A stretch of 7,428 bases of DNA, from assembly GCA_929200485.1 (NCBI GenBank), contig CAKMZU010000176.1:1-7428 (forward strand). Reading direction: 5' to 3'. The notes under the pieces were generated by a model. That model did no database searches. It was not told the origin of the DNA and worked only from the letters and a program-made list of their open reading frames with translations. Position 1 is the stretch's first letter. Each line of letters begins with the position of its first letter. This document shows, piece by piece, positions 6,106 through 7,428 of this stretch. The stretch is from an uncultured Gammaproteobacteria bacterium (lineage in GTDB: Bacteria; Pseudomonadota; Gammaproteobacteria; Pseudomonadales; DT-91). The translations under genes were made by a program, and so were the position numbers.

Positions 6106-6684
6106 CTAGTTATTTACAGCTTTTAAAATACGTTCTTTTAGCGTTATGCCTGTTGAGATTGCCTTTGCTTTATTGCCTTCAACGCCAAAGTTAACCACTA
6201 CTTTTGATGATGTGTCGGTAACTTTTTCTATAACGACATCAATAGGAATGTGTTGCTCTCCGTGATCTTTGTAGGAAGCCATGTGGTAGTAGACTCCCTC
6301 AACGGCTTGCCATTTCCAGCTTTTGACCTGAAAACGATCACTGGCGTATTTCCCCCACTCGCGTCGAATGTCTTCATCTGACTCGAAACGAAACTCGTTT
6401 TTGATTTTAACCGCTAGAAGGTCAATCTGTTTGTTGACGTTAAATGTGATTTCGCTTTGCGTCCAATCTTGACTCTCGCTTACAGCAACTCCCGAAACTT
6501 CGGATTTTTGTTGGGTAGCTTGGGTATCCTGCTTTTTCTTAGCTGATTGGCCATCGTGATTGACAGGCTTTCCGCTAATTGGGTTGTTGATGCAAGTGAG
6601 GCAGCCGCCATCCTTAGTATAAATATGACCAGAGCAGCCAGTAATGAGTGAAGCTGCGGCAATTGATAGTAGCATTTTGTTCAT
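6106..6684 (-). CDS. Predicted outer-membrane lipoprotein, first gene of the operon
   Basis: The 192-residue product begins MNKMLLSIAAASLITGCSG, a complete lipoprotein signal with lipobox I14-T-G-C17. C17 would be lipidated, and Ser at +2 favours sorting to the outer membrane. A short region with two more cysteines follows (C28 and C31 in GGCLTC), then a Lys/Gln-rich flexible linker (about 45-62). A folded domain runs from about 70 to 192, with SWKWQAVEGVYYHMASY and DVVIEKVTDTSSKVVVNFGV suggesting a beta-rich structure. I do not recognise the domain. The start has AGGTG about 4 nt upstream; an in-frame ATG at codon 4 is possible but has no better site. It opens the run of tightly spaced genes, facing the repeat cluster. 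I found no convincing -35/-10 pair before it. Confidence 0.82.
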   Translation of the reverse strand: MNKMLLSIAAASLITGCSGHIYTKDGGCLTCINNPISGKPVNHDGQSAKKKQDTQATQQKSEVSGVAVSESQDWTQSEITFNVNKQIDLLAVKIKNEFRFESDEDIRREWGKYASDRFQVKSWKWQAVEGVYYHMASYKDHGEQHIPIDVVIEKVTDTSSKVVVNFGVEGNKAKAISTGITLKERILKAVNN

Positions 6685-6885
6685 GTTGCACCTGTATTTA
6701 TCTAACGTGAATTTGGCTCAGGCTGAATTATGAACAAAGGGAAAATTTTATGTGGATTTAAAAGATCATTGGTCCTGATCTAATCTCAAGATAAGTGAAT
6801 TTAAGGCTGTTAGCCTAATGAATATACCTACTTTAATGGGTCTTTCTGGTGAGGTTTGGCCTGCAGCTTTTTAAGAAAAAATAAA

Positions 6886-6906
6886 GGGACACTTTATGGC
6901 ATAAAG
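6886..6906 (+). repeat. 21-bp palindromic repeat, copy A
   Basis: Head GGGACA followed by CTTTATGGCATAAAG, a perfect 7+1+7 palindrome. It shares TATGG..TAA and the head spacing with copies B, C and D. An A-rich run precedes it. Confidence 0.75.
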
Positions 6907-6925
6907 AATACGACACGGAATATCC

Positions 6926-6946
6926 GTTTAAACCATAGTTTGTCCT
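6926..6946 (-). repeat. 21-bp palindromic repeat, copy B (inverted)
   Basis: On the minus strand: head AGGACA followed by AACTATGGTTTAAAC. It keeps the same TATGG..TAA core and spacing as the other copies but is inverted. Its own dyad is shifted (AAAC-TATG-GTTT). It forms a head-to-head-like pair with copy C, 14 bp away. Confidence 0.6.
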
Positions 6947-6960
6947 TTTTTCTTATGTGA

Positions 6961-6981
6961 GGGGCATATTATGGTTTAATA
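6961..6981 (+). repeat. 21-bp palindromic repeat, copy C
   Basis: Head GGGGCA followed by TATTATGGTTTAATA, whose arms TATTA and TAATA pair around TGGTT. Arm position 2/14 is A/T here but T/A in copies A and D, so pairing is kept while the bases change. Confidence 0.65.
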
Positions 6982-7060
6982 AATGTACCATCGATAGTTC
7001 CTTAAATTCCCGCAATCATTGAGCATCAGTGGGTACATGTGACAATAGATCTGATCTAAA

Positions 7061-7081
7061 GGGACATTTTATGGTATAAAA
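7061..7081 (+). repeat. 21-bp palindromic repeat, copy D
   Basis: Head GGGACA followed by TTTTATGGTATAAAA, whose arms TTTTAT and ATAAAA pair around GGT. The outer pair is T/A where copy A has C/G, a compensating change. It lies 18 bp downstream of the 55-residue gene's stop. Confidence 0.75.
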
Positions 7082-7099
7082 ATGAATCTTAAGGGCTGT

Positions 7100-7267
7100 T
7101 TACATGCTCATACTAGGTCTATTAACTTTCTTTTTAAGATCGGCTCTATTTTTAAAATCGGCAAACTCTAGAGCTTGTTCCTTTGTGTCGAATTCTTTTA
7201 TTAGCTTGTTTGAAATAAAAACGCCCCAACTGCCATTTTCTAGTTGCTGTACTGTATATCTCATCAT
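7100..7267 (-). CDS. Small hypothetical protein, 55 residues
   Basis: ATG at 7265-7267 (a second ATG follows at 7262-7264) to TAA at 7100-7102. The product opens MMRYTVQQLENGSWGVF, then ISNKLIKEFDTKEQALEFA (about residues 18-36), and ends NRPSMSM. The pattern of a small beta hairpin with W14-G-V-F, then an F-D-T-K-x-x-A-L-E-F-A helix, is typical of small single-domain soluble proteins, but I cannot name the family. No strong Shine-Dalgarno is seen. Instead the stop of an upstream frame (TGA, 7264-7266) sits inside the ATGATG, so translation is probably coupled to that upstream gene. The plus-strand frame across the same bases is hydrophobic noise. Confidence 0.55.
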   Translation of the reverse strand: MMRYTVQQLENGSWGVFISNKLIKEFDTKEQALEFADFKNRADLKKKVNRPSMSM

Positions 7268-7405
7268 CTTAGGGAAGCAGAAGATAAAAAGTTACCGCTT
7301 TTTGCAGACAGCGCTTTGCCATCTGCAGACTTGTCATCAGGCAATGGTATATTTTTAAATTCGACTCCCCTTACATCAACGCACAAAGCTTTTTGCCCAT
7401 TTCAT
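7264..7405 (-). pseudogene. Small gene, possibly frameshifted, upstream of the 55-residue gene
   Basis: A protein-like frame ends at TGA 7264-7266, reading CVDVRGVEFKNIPLPD and then KSADGKALSAKSGNF to a C-terminal SASLR. Its frame is closed upstream by TGA at 7402-7404, leaving only a TTG (7384-7386, 40 residues) as start. An ATG at 7403-7405 lies in the neighbouring frame (MKWAK...) and would join this frame by a +1 shift at the A5 run (7390-7394). So it may be a TTG-started small gene, a frameshifted gene, or a sequencing error. Stop/start overlap with the next gene supports the frame being, or having been, translated. The function is unknown. Confidence 0.35.
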
Positions 7406-7428
7406 TCTAACAAGTTTATTTATGGAAC

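Larger units (their letters stand above)
6685..7099. other. 415-bp non-coding stretch with repeat cluster
   Basis: No reading frame longer than about 20 codons with a ribosome binding site is present on either strand. The stretch holds the four-copy palindromic element listed separately (6886-7081), a small dyad GATCA...TGATC (6764-6780), and a hairpin AGGCT-GTT-AGCCT (6804-6816). It must also hold the promoter of the long operon, but I cannot place that promoter with confidence. Confidence 0.7.

Noticed and set aside
6480..6662. 60-codon minus-strand frame inside the lipoprotein gene
   Set aside because: It is in another frame of the same strand over a well-supported signal peptide and lipobox, with no independent support.
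6730..6783. 17-codon plus-strand frame starting ATGAACAAAGGG
   Set aside because: No ribosome binding site and too short; the bases are better viewed as a possible degenerate copy of the repeat.
6685..6830. Promoter for the long operon
   Set aside because: Several -10-like strings exist on the minus strand but none has a reasonable -35 box at 16-18 bp.
6818..6874. 18-codon plus-strand micro-frame ending just before repeat copy A
   Set aside because: It follows a small hairpin but has no properly spaced Shine-Dalgarno, and it is too short to judge.
7104..7358. 84-codon plus-strand frame near the right edge
   Set aside because: It lies opposite the 55-residue minus-strand gene, has no ribosome binding site, and its product is a hydrophobic, Cys/Phe-rich sequence typical of an antisense shadow.
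1..7428. CRISPR array, tRNA, rRNA, insertion sequence or att site
   Set aside because: No regular spaced repeats of CRISPR form, no cloverleaf sequence, no transposase or integrase gene, and no convincing long direct repeat pair were seen.

Overview
The window is AT-rich, roughly 40% G+C by eye, and almost entirely coding on the minus strand. Codon use, strong AGGA-type ribosome binding sites and the protein families suggest a gammaproteobacterium, perhaps marine (Vibrio, Shewanella or Pseudoalteromonas-like); this is inference. The mix of a phage-type Cro-like protein, a VapBC toxin-antitoxin pair, DUF1173, NERD and phospholipase-D-type proteins and several orphan genes is typical of an integrated accessory element such as a genomic island, integrative element or plasmid. 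No integrase, relaxase or att site lies in the window.

From left to right: (1) A small Cro-like DNA-binding protein on the plus strand, cut only at its start codon by the window edge. (2) Three orphan minus-strand genes (242-1431) directly downstream of (3) a canonical vapB-vapC module (1464-2020). That module has its own promoter, with an inverted repeat lying exactly between the -35 and -10 boxes. (4) A tight seven-gene minus-strand operon read from 6684 down to 2173: lipoprotein, membrane-anchored 130-residue protein, a 53-residue protein, a protein with two C-terminal membrane segments, a DUF1173 protein, a membrane-anchored NERD nuclease-like protein with a zinc ribbon, and a PLD-type nuclease-like protein with a C-terminal winged-helix-like region. 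Short gaps, a GTGA overlap and ribosome binding sites fused to stop codons indicate coupled expression. (5) A 415-bp non-coding stretch (6685-7099) carrying four copies of a 21-bp element: a GGGACA-like head and a 15-bp imperfect palindrome whose arms change in compensating pairs. (6) At the right edge, a 55-residue gene whose ATG overlaps the stop of a partly readable, possibly frameshifted gene.

The most interesting unit is the seven-gene operon. Its envelope proteins and two putative nucleic-acid-processing proteins suggest an envelope-associated DNA-handling module, for transfer, uptake or defence. Domain content does not settle which. The second is the covarying repeat cluster next to that operon's start, which resembles either a REP/REPIN-like family or binding sites for a dimeric regulator or replication/transfer protein.
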